Below, in pieces: positions 16,747-24,738 of a stretch of DNA of 64,000 nucleotides. The stretch comes from JBFKMV01 sp041629655 (lineage in GTDB: Bacteria > Acidobacteriota > Polarisedimenticolia > Polarisedimenticolales > Polarisedimenticolaceae): assembly GCA_041629655.1 (NCBI GenBank), contig JBFKMV010000001.1, positions 19,466-83,465 on the forward strand, read 5' to 3'. Below the pieces are notes generated by a model. That model saw only the letters and a list, made by a program, of their open reading frames with translations. It made no database searches and was not told where the DNA came from. The translations under genes and the position numbers were made by a program. Each line of letters begins with the position of its first letter. The stretch's first letter is position 1.

Positions 16747-16839
16747 CGCCGGCCCGCGCGTTTTGCGGCTGCCGCGTCCGCTAGATCTCCCCGGGAGGCC
16801 TTCCCGCCGCCCGCGCGCGGACGTACATTTTCCCCGTCG

Positions 16840-16981
16840 AGGATGCGGTCCGGCACCGCTTCCCCGCTTGCGAATGCCGGATCGAGGGGAGCCTGAGCTG
16901 GCGGCGGTTCCCCCCCCGCCGCCACCAAGAGGCCCACGGCCGGTGCGGGTCGCGCGACGCGAACCGCACCGGCTTTTTTTT
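16840..16981 (+). ncRNA. Candidate structured RNA ending in a strong terminator (family unknown)
   Basis: The 237-bp gap after sppA contains a run of consecutive hairpins on the + strand: GCGGT/ACCGC (16845-16859), GCTTCCCC/GGGGAGC (16858-16892), GGCGGCGG/CCGCCGCC (16900-16923) and then the terminator at 16939-16981. Such spacing suggests a small RNA or a structured 3' UTR of sppA. I see no sequence signature of 6S, SRP, tmRNA or RNase P RNA, and no convincing promoter just upstream. Confidence 0.3.
16939..16981 (+). terminator. Rho-independent terminator after sppA
   Basis: Stem GCCGGTGCGG / CCGCACCGGC, extended by a TCGCG/CGCGA inner helix, is followed by eight T (16974-16981). It ends rightward transcription 3 bp before the end of the convergent NamZ-like gene. 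Confidence 0.9.
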
Positions 16982-16983
16982 GT

Positions 16984-18180
16984 TCAGTCGCGGTACAGCA
17001 GGAAGCGCTCGCGCAGCGCGCGGAACTGCTCGAGGCCGGGGCGCCACGTTGCTTCCAGCTCGTCGAGCGGAGCGCGCCCCTCCAGCATCTCGCGCAGCCC
17101 GCGCCGACCGAGCAGCAGGTCGATCGCGAGCCGCTCGGTCTCGAACTCGTACGCCTCGCGTCGCCAGTCGAACGCGTCGCGGTCGTGCCGCAACGCTTCC
17201 CGCAGCAGCGTGAGGTAGGTCGCGAAGGGCCGGAACGCCTCGCGACCGGCCGGGATGACCTGGACCCCGTGACAGACCCGGCCGCGGTGCTTCTGGAACA
17301 TCGGCCGGAAGCTCGCCGCGCGGAACGCGGCGCCGGGCGGCGCCGCGGCGCGCAGCGCCTCGGTCAGCTCGCGGGGCCGGATCCAGGGTGCCCCGACCAG
17401 CTCGAACGGCACCGTCGTGCCCCGGCCCTCGGAGAGGTTGGTGCCCTCGACCAGGCATCCGCCGGGGTAGACCAGCGCCGTCGCCGGGGACGGCATGTTG
17501 GGTGACGGCGGCACCCAGGGCAGGCCCGTCTCGCCGAAGTGCATCGCGCGGCGCCAGCCGGTCATCGGCACCACGCGCAGGTCGCACCGTGCGCCGAACT
17601 CCGCGGCGAACAGCCGGACCAGCTCGCCGACCGTCATCGCGTGGCGGACCGGCAGCGGGTACCAGCCGACGAACGAGGCCAGCTCCGGCTCCAGCACCGG
17701 GCCCTCGACGGCCAACCCGCCGATCGGGTTCGGCCGGTCCAGCACCACCACCGGAAGCCCGGCCTCGCGGCACGCCTCCATCACGAACGCGATCGTGTAC
17801 ACGAAGGTGTAGTAGCGGGAGCCGACGTCCTGGAGGTCGCACAGCACCGCGTCGAGGCCCTCCAGGTGCTCGGGCCGCGGGCGCAGCGACGCGGCGTCGT
17901 GGCCGTACAGGCTGAACACCGGCAGCCCCGAGACCGCGTCCGCGCCGTGATCGACGGCCTCCATGTCCTGGGCCTCGCCGAACAGCCCGTGCTCGGGGGC
18001 CAGCAACCGGACCAGGCGGAGCCGCGGGTCGGCGACCAGGCGCTCGACGGCGTGATGCGCCCGGCGATCCACCGAGGCCGGATGGGCCAGCAGCGCGACC
18101 CGTGCGCCCGCGCGGAGACCGGCCAGCTCGGGACCGGCTTCGAGCAGCCGGTCGAGCCCGGTCCGGACCTTTCCGCTCAC
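16984..18180 (-). CDS. DUF1343 / NamZ-like exo-beta-N-acetylmuramidase
   Basis: 398 aa. Family signatures run in order: VALLAHPASVDRRAHH, RLLAPEHGLFGEAQDMEAV, GLPVFSLYG, DAVLCDLQDVGSRYYTFVYT, VVVLDRPNPIGG, LPWVPPSPNMPSPATALVYPGG and EGTNLSEGRGTTVPFELVGAPWI. The DUF1343 family includes Bacillus NamZ, which removes terminal MurNAc from peptidoglycan fragments during muropeptide recycling. No signal peptide is visible, so it is likely cytoplasmic here, or secreted by another route. It is divergent from the barrel protein gene and convergent with sppA. Confidence 0.9.
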   Translation of the reverse strand: MSGKVRTGLDRLLEAGPELAGLRAGARVALLAHPASVDRRAHHAVERLVADPRLRLVRLLAPEHGLFGEAQDMEAVDHGADAVSGLPVFSLYGHDAASLRPRPEHLEGLDAVLCDLQDVGSRYYTFVYTIAFVMEACREAGLPVVVLDRPNPIGGLAVEGPVLEPELASFVGWYPLPVRHAMTVGELVRLFAAEFGARCDLRVVPMTGWRRAMHFGETGLPWVPPSPNMPSPATALVYPGGCLVEGTNLSEGRGTTVPFELVGAPWIRPRELTEALRAAAPPGAAFRAASFRPMFQKHRGRVCHGVQVIPAGREAFRPFATYLTLLREALRHDRDAFDWRREAYEFETERLAIDLLLGRRGLREMLEGRAPLDELEATWRPGLEQFRALRERFLLYRD

Positions 18181-18299
18181 CGGCCGGCCCCGCGTCGGCG
18201 GGCCGGGTCGTCCGCCCTCGGCAGCATCGAAACCTCCGGTCGGCGGCCGGTTACCCGGGCCACGGGCATCCGACGCCGACCGGCCGTATTGTAAATGCG

Positions 18300-19988
18300 A
18301 TGAGAGCCGAGCCCGCCCATCCGATCCGCCGGGTTCTCGTCCCGGCGATCCTGCTGGTGGCGTCGACCGCCGCCAGGGCCTCGTCCGAGTCGGCGGACGC
18401 CGAGGTCCCCGCGGCGCCCGCGCCCGAGGTCGCGGCCCGCGCCGCCGTCCCGGGCGACGCCGTGCTCGAGGCCAACGGCGCCGTGATCGGCGAGATCCTG
18501 ATCCGCAGCGGCAACATCTTCGACCCCGAGCAGCCCGGCGAGGACAACCGGCTGTTCCGCGCGGCCAACCGCCTGCACCGCACCACGCGCCAGGGAGTGA
18601 TCCGGCGCCTGCTGTTGTTCCGCAGCGGCGACCTGTTCTCGCGCCGGGTGCTCCAGGAATCGGAGCGGATCCTGCGCTCGACCAGCTACCTCTACGACGC
18701 CAGCATCGAGCCGGTGCGTTACGAGGACAACACGGTCGACGTCGAGGTCGTGACCCGGGACGTCTGGACGCTCCGCGTCGGGGTGGGCTTTTCGCGCAGC
18801 GGCGGCGAGAACTCGACGCGCTTCGGGGTCAAGGACTCCAATTTCCTGGGCACGGGCAAGGAGGTGCTGGTCCGGCGGACCTCCGACGTGGACCGCAGCT
18901 CCCTGACCTACCGGTTCCGCGACCCCAACATCCGCGGTCATCGCGTCGAGCTGTTCCTGCAGTACTCCGACAACACCGACGGCAACACCAAGCAGTTCGG
19001 CCTGGGGCGGCCGTTCTACGCGCTCGACGCCCGCTGGGGCAGCGAGCTGGGCCTCGAGCAGGACGACCGCGTGGAGCCGCTCTACGACCGTGGCGAGATC
19101 TTCGACGAGTTCCGCCACCGCCGCGAGCACTATTCGTGGTACTACGGCGGCTCGGCGGGGCACGCCGGCCGGACGACGCGGCGCTGGAAGGCCGGGCTGG
19201 GATACCAACGCGATCGCTACGCCGAGATTCCGGGGCGGACGATCGAGCCGCTCCCGCCGCCTCGCGAGCTGGTCTATCCGTGGCTCGGCGTGGAGTGGAT
19301 CAAGGACGGTTTCATCGAGGCGCACGACCTGGACCGGATCCAGCGCACCGAGGATCTCAACCTCGGCCAGGAGCTGCGCGGCTGGGTCGGCTGGTCGACG
19401 ACGACGCTGGGCGCCGACCGCGACCGCGCCCTGTTCGGCGTGTCGTATGCCGTCGGCGCCAGCCCGGCCGAGGGGCAGATCGTGCGGGGGCGGCTGCACG
19501 CCTCGGGCCGCTTCGCCGGCGGCCGCGGCGAGAACCTGCGCGTCGGCGGATCGGTGCAGTACTACCTGCGCGATTTCGGCCGGCACGTGTTCTTCGTCGA
19601 GGCCGGGGCCGACGCGGTGCGGCGGCTCGACCGCGAGAACCAGCTGCTGCTCGGCGGCGACACCGGCCTGCGCGGCTTTCCGCTCCGTTTCCTGCCCGGA
19701 GACCGCCGCCTGCTGCTCACGCTCGAGCAACGGTTCTACACCGACTGGCACGTGTTCCGGCTGCTGCACGTGGGCGCCGCGGTGTTCTTCGACGCCGGCC
19801 GCTCGTGGTTTGCCGGATCGCCGGACGGCGATGACCGGGTCTACAAGGATGTCGGCTTCGGCCTGCGGATCGGTTCCAGCCGCTCGGCGTCGGCGGCGAT
19901 GGTGCATGTCGACGTGGCATTTCCGCTCAACGGCGACCGCTCGATCGAAAAGACGCAATTCCTGGTCACCACGCGCGAAACGTTCTAG
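18300..19988 (+). CDS. BamA/TamA-like outer-membrane barrel protein with N-terminal POTRA-like region
   Basis: 562 aa. The signal peptide (about residues 10-29) ends near ARASSES. A POTRA-like segment (about 55-150, including LLFRSGDLFSRRVLQESERILRSTSYLYDASIEPV) matches the first-POTRA style seen in BamA/TamA relatives. The remaining barrel includes LLLGGDTGLRGFPLRF, the VRGF/Y-type motif of strand 12-13 in Omp85 proteins, and LLTLEQRFYTDW. The C-terminus ends in phenylalanine. With only one or two POTRAs it is shorter than BamA (about 800 aa). The exact role (protein insertion, lipid transport or other) is unknown. The start ATG lies 7 bp after a TATTGT box, with no ribosome site. Confidence 0.8.
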   Translation: MRAEPAHPIRRVLVPAILLVASTAARASSESADAEVPAAPAPEVAARAAVPGDAVLEANGAVIGEILIRSGNIFDPEQPGEDNRLFRAANRLHRTTRQGVIRRLLLFRSGDLFSRRVLQESERILRSTSYLYDASIEPVRYEDNTVDVEVVTRDVWTLRVGVGFSRSGGENSTRFGVKDSNFLGTGKEVLVRRTSDVDRSSLTYRFRDPNIRGHRVELFLQYSDNTDGNTKQFGLGRPFYALDARWGSELGLEQDDRVEPLYDRGEIFDEFRHRREHYSWYYGGSAGHAGRTTRRWKAGLGYQRDRYAEIPGRTIEPLPPPRELVYPWLGVEWIKDGFIEAHDLDRIQRTEDLNLGQELRGWVGWSTTTLGADRDRALFGVSYAVGASPAEGQIVRGRLHASGRFAGGRGENLRVGGSVQYYLRDFGRHVFFVEAGADAVRRLDRENQLLLGGDTGLRGFPLRFLPGDRRLLLTLEQRFYTDWHVFRLLHVGAAVFFDAGRSWFAGSPDGDDRVYKDVGFGLRIGSSRSASAAMVHVDVAFPLNGDRSIEKTQFLVTTRETF

Positions 19989-19999
19989 GCTGGCACCCG

Positions 20000-20569
20000 A
20001 TGGTCTACATCTGCCTCGACTGCGAGGCCTCCGGGCCGCTTCCGCCGCTGTACAACCTGTTGTCCATCGGGGCGACGGTGGTGCGTCCGCAGAGCAACCA
20101 CCACGTGCTGGGCAACTCGTTCTACGTCGAGCTGAAGCCGGTCTTCGCGGGGTTCGACCGCGCGGCGATGGCCGTGTGCGGGCTGGATGCGGAGCGCCTG
20201 CGGCGCGAGGGCGAGGAGCCGGTCGAGGCGATGCGGCGGCTGACCGAGTGGGTGCGCCGCGAGAACTCCGGATCCGCCGAGACGCCGGTGTTCGTCGGGC
20301 ACAACGCGGTCTTCGACTGGGCCTACATCGCTTACTACTACGCGCACTTCAAGCTCGACAATCCCTTCGGGTACAAGGGCATCGACACCAAGAGCCTGGC
20401 GATGGGCGTGCTGCGCGTTCCGTGGACGGCGACCTCGAAGGAGTCGCTGGCCGAGCTGCTGGCGCTGCCGCCGCAGGACCCGGCGCGCGTGCACCGCGCC
20501 GACTACGACGCGTACTATCAGGCCATGATCCTGAAGGCGTTGCTGGACCGGCCCGCCTCCTCCGCGTGA
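20000..20569 (+). CDS. DEDDh-type 3'-5' exonuclease
   Basis: 189 aa, close to the bare exonuclease domain. Exo I: ICLDCEASGP with the Asp and Glu metal ligands (D7, E9). Exo II: FVGHNAVFDWAYI with Asp. Exo III: VHRADYDAYYQAMIL with His and Asp five residues apart, the DEDDh form. Similar stand-alone proteins act as RNase T-like or DNA repair exonucleases; the substrate cannot be told from sequence. The ATG follows the barrel gene by 11 bp, so it may share its transcript. Confidence 0.85.
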   Translation: MVYICLDCEASGPLPPLYNLLSIGATVVRPQSNHHVLGNSFYVELKPVFAGFDRAAMAVCGLDAERLRREGEEPVEAMRRLTEWVRRENSGSAETPVFVGHNAVFDWAYIAYYYAHFKLDNPFGYKGIDTKSLAMGVLRVPWTATSKESLAELLALPPQDPARVHRADYDAYYQAMILKALLDRPASSA

Positions 20570-20584
20570 GGCGGCGGCTGTGGC

Positions 20585-20613
20585 TTGACAGCCCCCCACG
20601 GCGGCGTTAGTCT
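20585..20613 (+). promoter_or_regulatory. Sigma-70-type promoter of the gamma-CA/nrnA/moaDE operon
   Basis: TTGACA (20585-20590), a 17-bp spacer, TAGTCT (20608-20613). The perfect -35 box and ideal spacing place the start near 20620, 53 nt before the first ATG. Confidence 0.75.
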
Positions 20614-20672
20614 GGTCGGCTTTTTCAGTCCGATCGCCCCGGTTGCGTTCGGTTCGTCATCTCGGAGCAAGC

Positions 20673-21260
20673 ATGGCCACGCGCGGCACGCAACCCGGCA
20701 GGCCCGACGATGCGGGTCGTCCCTACGCCACCCGACTCTCGCTCGACGAGTCGAGCTGGGTGGCGCCGAACGCCGTGCTGGTCGGGCGGGTCAGCCTGGG
20801 ACCGCACGCATCGGTGTGGTACGGCTGCGTGCTGCGCGGAGACCTCGAGCCGATCGAAGTCGGCGAAGCGACCAACGTCCAGGACCTCTCCACGCTCCAC
20901 GTCGACGAGGGATGTCCGGTGCGGATCGGGCGGCGGGTCACGATCGGGCACCGCGCGGTGATCCACGGCTGCGTGGTCGAGGACCAGGCCGTGATCGGCA
21001 TGGGGGCGGTCGTGTTGAGCGGCGCGCGGGTCGAGCGCGGAGCGCTGGTGGCGGCCGGCGCGGTGGTGCGCGAGGGGTTCACGGTGCCGGCCGGCGCCAT
21101 CGCGGCCGGCGTGCCGGCCCGCGTGATCGGCAAGGTCGGCGAGAAGCTCGGGCAGCGCTTCGGCGACGGGGTCGACACCTACATCGCCAGCGCGCGGGCC
21201 TACCGTGAGGGTCGCGCCGGCGCGGGGCCGTACGGCGGCCCCCGCGGGGTCGAGCCGTGA
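20673..21260 (+). CDS. Gamma-carbonic anhydrase-like hexapeptide-repeat protein
   Basis: 195 aa left-handed beta-helix with hexapeptide repeats such as VRIGRRVTIGHRAVIHGCVV and VIGMGAVVLSGARV. Three histidines in LHVDEG and IGHRAVIHG match the zinc ligands of gamma-class carbonic anhydrases (Cam/YrdA/PaaY group). The C-terminal 30 residues are Gly/Ala-rich. The function may be CO2 hydration, or a YrdA-like acyl/thioester role; activity varies in this family. GGAG precedes the ATG. First gene of a four-gene operon; its TGA overlaps the GTG start of nrnA. Confidence 0.88.
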   Translation: MATRGTQPGRPDDAGRPYATRLSLDESSWVAPNAVLVGRVSLGPHASVWYGCVLRGDLEPIEVGEATNVQDLSTLHVDEGCPVRIGRRVTIGHRAVIHGCVVEDQAVIGMGAVVLSGARVERGALVAAGAVVREGFTVPAGAIAAGVPARVIGKVGEKLGQRFGDGVDTYIASARAYREGRAGAGPYGGPRGVEP

Positions 21261-22264
21261 TCGGGCCCGAGGGTCACGCGTTGTTCCGCCGGCTGCTCGG
21301 GCAGCGCGGACCGTTCGTGCTGACGACGCACATCAACCCCGACGGGGACGCGATCGGCTCGATGATCGGGCTGGCGTGGTTCCTGCGCTCGCGGGGCGCC
21401 GCCGTGCGGATGATCGCGCAGGATGCGGCTCCGCCCAACCTGAAGTTCCTCGAGAACGCCGACCTGGCGTCGGAGGCCTACGAGCCCGCGCAGCACGACG
21501 CGCCGCTGGCCGCGGCCGAGCGGGTGATCCTGCTCGACAACTCCGCGCCCGACCGGCTGGGGCGCATGGAGCAGCCGCTGCTGGGCGTGGCGTCCAAGAC
21601 GCTCTGCATCGACCACCATCCCACCCGCGGCACGCCGTGGGCCGAGAACATCCTCGACCGCTCGGCCTGCGCCACCGCGGCGATGGTCCACGAGCTGCTG
21701 GCCGAGGTGGGCTGGCAACCGGACCTGCCGGCGGCTCGGGCGCTGTACGTCGGGATCGCGACCGACACGGGCTTCTTCCGCTTCAACTCCACCAACGCGC
21801 AGGGCCATGCCATCGCGGCGCAGCTGCTGCAGCTGGGGGTCGAGCCGGCCCGCTGCTACCAGGAGATCTACGAGCGCAACTCGGTCGCCTACACGCGCCT
21901 GCTGGGGCGGGCGCTGGCCGACCTGCGCACGACGGACGACGGCTCGGTCGTGGCGGTGCGGATCACGCACGCGATGATCGACTCGTGCGGAGCACGCGGG
22001 GTCGACACCTCCGAGATGACGACGCCGTTGCTCGCGCTGGACGGCGTGTGGATCGCCTTGTTGTTTCGCGAGCTGCCGGGTCGGCGGGTCAAGGTCTCGC
22101 TGCGTTCCAAGGGCGACACGGACGTCCACCAGCTGGCGCTCGAGTTCGGCGGCGGCGGCCATCGCAACGCGTCCGGAATCGTGACCGACGGCAAGCTGGA
22201 CGACGTGATGCAGGAGGTCATGCGACGCGCCGCCGCGCTGGTCGCGGCCCGCCGCGGGGAGTGA
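21257..22264 (+). CDS. nrnA: DHH/DHHA1 phosphoesterase, NrnA-type oligoribonuclease/pAp phosphatase
   Basis: 335 aa. The DHH domain has HINPDGDAIGS and LCIDHHPTRGTPW; the DHHA1 domain ends with GGGGHRNASGIV, which binds substrate. The length and both motifs match NrnA, which degrades 2-5-nt RNA and dephosphorylates pAp from sulfate assimilation. A pAp role would suit a host with sulfate adenylyltransferase (right end of the window), although that enzyme may be dissimilatory. GTG start overlapping the preceding stop codon (GTGA) indicates translational coupling. Confidence 0.92.
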   Translation: MIGPEGHALFRRLLGQRGPFVLTTHINPDGDAIGSMIGLAWFLRSRGAAVRMIAQDAAPPNLKFLENADLASEAYEPAQHDAPLAAAERVILLDNSAPDRLGRMEQPLLGVASKTLCIDHHPTRGTPWAENILDRSACATAAMVHELLAEVGWQPDLPAARALYVGIATDTGFFRFNSTNAQGHAIAAQLLQLGVEPARCYQEIYERNSVAYTRLLGRALADLRTTDDGSVVAVRITHAMIDSCGARGVDTSEMTTPLLALDGVWIALLFRELPGRRVKVSLRSKGDTDVHQLALEFGGGGHRNASGIVTDGKLDDVMQEVMRRAAALVAARRGE

Positions 22265-22267
22265 TCG

Positions 22268-22513
22268 ATGAAGCTGCGCGTGCGCTTCTTCGCCTCGCTG
22301 ACCGATCTGACGGGTACGGTCAGCGAGGAGATCGAGATCGCCGAAGGCGCCGACGTCGCCCAGCTGTGGACGGCCCTGGCCGAGCGGCACGCCGGCCTGC
22401 GGGGCATGGACTACCGGCCGATGGTCGCCTGCGACCGGGTCTACGCCAGCTGGAGCACTCCGCTGGCCGGAGTCGCCGAGGTGGCGTTCCTGCCGCCGGT
22501 CAGCGGCGGGTGA
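22268..22513 (+). CDS. moaD: Molybdopterin synthase small subunit MoaD
   Basis: 81 aa ubiquitin-fold protein (KLRVRFFASLTDLTG) ending in the essential GG (LPPVSGG) that becomes the thiocarboxylate donating sulfur to molybdopterin. It lies 3 bp after nrnA and 11 bp before moaE, its obligate partner. The other moa/moe genes are not in the window. Confidence 0.92.
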   Translation: MKLRVRFFASLTDLTGTVSEEIEIAEGADVAQLWTALAERHAGLRGMDYRPMVACDRVYASWSTPLAGVAEVAFLPPVSGG

Positions 22514-22524
22514 GGCGGCCGGCG

Positions 22525-22956
22525 ATGATCCGGCTGCAAACCGCACCGATCGAGACCGCCGAGCTGATCGCGGCCGTGCGCGGCGACGGCGACGGCGCGG
22601 TGGCGCTGTTCCTGGGCACGGTGCGGAACCTCAACCGCGAGCGCCGCGTGCTGTATCTCGAGTACCAGTCGTACGAGGGCATGGCCGAATCCGAGCTGGA
22701 GCGGATCGTGCACGAGGCGACCGGCAAGTTCACGATCTCGCGCGTCGCCGTGATCCACCGCACGGGACGGGTCGAGATCGGCGAGGCCTCGGTGGGCATC
22801 GCGGTCAGCGCGCCCCACCGCGCTCCGGCGCTCGAGGCCTGCCGGTTCGTGATCGACACCCTCAAGCGCACGGTGCCGATCTGGAAGCGCGAGCACTTCG
22901 AGGGCGGCGCGGTGTGGATCGAGGGGCCGGAGGGTCCGCCGCCGCCCGGTTCGTGA
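22525..22956 (+). CDS. moaE: Molybdopterin synthase large subunit MoaE
   Basis: 143 aa. Family motifs: GAVALFLGTVRNLN, LEYQSYEGMAESEL, VIHRTGRVEIGEASVGIAVSAPHR and IDTLKRTVPIWKREHFEGG, which includes the catalytic lysines and the arginine contacts to the MoaD tail. It builds the dithiolene of molybdopterin with MoaD. The frame is open far upstream but overlaps nrnA and moaD; the start is ATG 22525. It converges on the metallopeptidase gene with a 10-bp gap. Confidence 0.93.
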   Translation: MIRLQTAPIETAELIAAVRGDGDGAVALFLGTVRNLNRERRVLYLEYQSYEGMAESELERIVHEATGKFTISRVAVIHRTGRVEIGEASVGIAVSAPHRAPALEACRFVIDTLKRTVPIWKREHFEGGAVWIEGPEGPPPPGS

Positions 22957-22966
22957 GCGCCCGCGG

Positions 22967-23773
22967 TCAGGCCAGGTCGATGTCCGCGAGCTCGGCCTCG
23001 TCGAGACCCAGGTAGTGTCCCAGCTCGTGGTACAGCGTGATCGCGATCTGCTCCTCGAGGTCCTCCGGATCCTCGGCTTGCCGCTCGAGGTTGCGCTGGA
23101 ACAGGTAGATCCGCGGCGGTAGCTCGCCGCCCGGCGAGAAGTGGGTCTGCTGGTCCAGGGCCACGCCGACGAACAGTCCCAGCAGGTCGGGACCCAGCGG
23201 CGGCTCGTCGGCCGTCAGGACCTCCAGCGGGGGCACCGGCTCGACGCTGACCGCCACGTCGTCGAGATGCCGCCGGAAGGTCTCCGGCAGGCGCGCGGCG
23301 GCGTCCTGCACGCACCGCTCGAAGGCCTCGCGGGTCAGGCGCCGCGCCGGCGGGCAGCCCTCCGGATCCAGCTCGGCGGCGCGCGCCAATTCGCGGTCGG
23401 CGTGGTCCAGCTCGCCGCGCAGCTCGAGCACCAGCCCCAGCACCTCGTGCGCGAAGGCGAAGCCCTCGTCCGCCTCGACCGCCGCCCGCGCGTGGGGCAG
23501 CGCCTCGTCGGGCTTCACGACGTGGTAGAGCGCCAGGGCCAGGCGGGACCGGAACTCCGGGTCGTCGGGATCGGCGGCCACGGCCTGCCGGAGCGGCTCG
23601 ACGGCGTCGCCGGCGCGGTCGAGGTCCAGCAGCGCGACCCCCTCGAGGAACCGCAGCACCGGGTCGTCACCGTCGTCCGCCTCGCGGATCAGGCGCAGTG
23701 CGTTCTCGGGATCGCCGCGGTCGAGCGCGTCGTAGGCCGCCTCGACGCGGTCGTACTCCTCGTCCTTGACCAT
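22967..23773 (-). CDS. TPR-repeat protein with C-terminal zincin metallopeptidase domain
   Basis: 268 aa. Residues 1-150 form tetratricopeptide-like helical pairs (AYDALDRGDPENALRLI, RFLEGVALLDLDRAGDAVEPLRQAV, ALYHVVKPDEALPHARAAV). The C-terminal part has the zinc motif HELGHYLGLDE (His249, Glu250, His253, with the downstream Asp/Glu) as in the small Zincin_1 family. No signal peptide is seen, so a cytosolic location is likely. Substrate unknown. It follows the sigma factor gene by 16 bp and should be co-transcribed with it. Confidence 0.82.
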   Translation of the reverse strand: MVKDEEYDRVEAAYDALDRGDPENALRLIREADDGDDPVLRFLEGVALLDLDRAGDAVEPLRQAVAADPDDPEFRSRLALALYHVVKPDEALPHARAAVEADEGFAFAHEVLGLVLELRGELDHADRELARAAELDPEGCPPARRLTREAFERCVQDAAARLPETFRRHLDDVAVSVEPVPPLEVLTADEPPLGPDLLGLFVGVALDQQTHFSPGGELPPRIYLFQRNLERQAEDPEDLEEQIAITLYHELGHYLGLDEAELADIDLA

Positions 23774-23789
23774 GGCGAGAGTCTAGCGG

Positions 23790-24608
23790 TCACTCGGGCT
23801 CGCTCGCCAGGGAGTTGCGGAGCTCGATCAGCGCCCGCCGTTCGAGCTGTCGCACCCGCTCGCGGCTGATCCCGAGCCGGCGTCCGATCTGCCGCAACGT
23901 CATCGGCTCCTGCCCGTTGAACCCGAACCGCAGCAGCAGGACCTCGAGCTGCTTGGCGTTCAACGCGCCCATCAGCCCGTGCAGGTGCCGGCCCAGATCG
24001 CGCCGGATCGCGGCGTCCTGGGGACCCGGCATGTCGCTGGCCACCAGCGCGTCGCGCAACGGCCGGGTTCCCCCGGGCAGCGAGCTCTCCTCGATCGAGA
24101 TCGGGCTCTGGCCGATCCGCAGCAAGCGGGCCACGTCGGCCCGGGACCGCCCCGTCTCTGCCGCCAGCTCGTCGGCGGTGGGGTCGCGGAGGTGCCGCCG
24201 CCGCCAGGCCCGCCGGGCCTCGTTGAGGTGCCGCAGCTGCTCCTGGCGGTAGCGTGGGATGCGAACCGCGCCGGACTGCTCCTCCAGCGCCTTGAGGATC
24301 GACTTCCGGATCCACCAGTCGGCGTAGGTCACGAACTTGACCTTCCGCGAGGGCTGGTAGCGCAGCGAGGCCTCGACGAGCCCGAGGTTGCCGGCCGACA
24401 GCAGCTCGTCGAAGGGCAGCCCGCATCCGCTGAAGCGGCGGGCGACGTGGGGGACGTAGGCCAGCGCCTTCCGGATCCAACGCGAGCGGGACGAGGCCGA
24501 GCTCGGTTCTTCGGTCTGCAACTGCCTGGCCATCGGCCTCCCTTCGAGCACAGACGCGCGGGAACCGGAAACCGCCGGATCGGACGAGGCATTCCCGGCG
24601 TTCTTCAT
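23790..24608 (-). CDS. Sigma-70-family RNA polymerase sigma factor (group 2/RpoH-like)
   Basis: 272 aa. Region 2 (LPFDELLSAGNLGLVEASLRY, then KFVTYADWWIRKSILKALEEQ) reads the -10 box. Region 3 includes the RDPTADELAAETG segment. Region 4.2 (MTLRQIGRRLGISRERVRQLERRALIELR) is a full helix-turn-helix. Region 1.1 is missing, so it is an alternative or stress-type factor rather than the main RpoD. The start is uncertain: ATG 24608 has only a weak site, whereas an internal ATG at 24533 has GGGAGG 3 bp before it. It is divergent from the typA-like gene. Confidence 0.88.
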   Translation of the reverse strand: MKNAGNASSDPAVSGSRASVLEGRPMARQLQTEEPSSASSRSRWIRKALAYVPHVARRFSGCGLPFDELLSAGNLGLVEASLRYQPSRKVKFVTYADWWIRKSILKALEEQSGAVRIPRYRQEQLRHLNEARRAWRRRHLRDPTADELAAETGRSRADVARLLRIGQSPISIEESSLPGGTRPLRDALVASDMPGPQDAAIRRDLGRHLHGLMGALNAKQLEVLLLRFGFNGQEPMTLRQIGRRLGISRERVRQLERRALIELRNSLASEPE

Positions 24609-24636
24609 TGAGTCACCACCGGGTACGTGTTAACCT
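24608..24636 (+). promoter_or_regulatory. Predicted promoter of the typA-like gene
   Basis: TTGAGT (24608-24613), 17 bp, TAACCT (24631-24636). The start would fall near 24643, about 96 nt before the ATG. Confidence 0.45.
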
Positions 24637-24738
24637 CGGCGGTTCGACGGCCGCGGGCCGGCCCTCGGTCCCTTTGCCGATCGGCGCCCGACGCGAGGCC
24701 CGACCCGTCCGGACCCCGATCGACGACGAGCGAGCACC

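Noticed and set aside
19986..19991. TAGGCT as a -10 box for the exonuclease gene
   Set aside because: The TAG is the stop codon of the preceding gene and there is no -35 partner.
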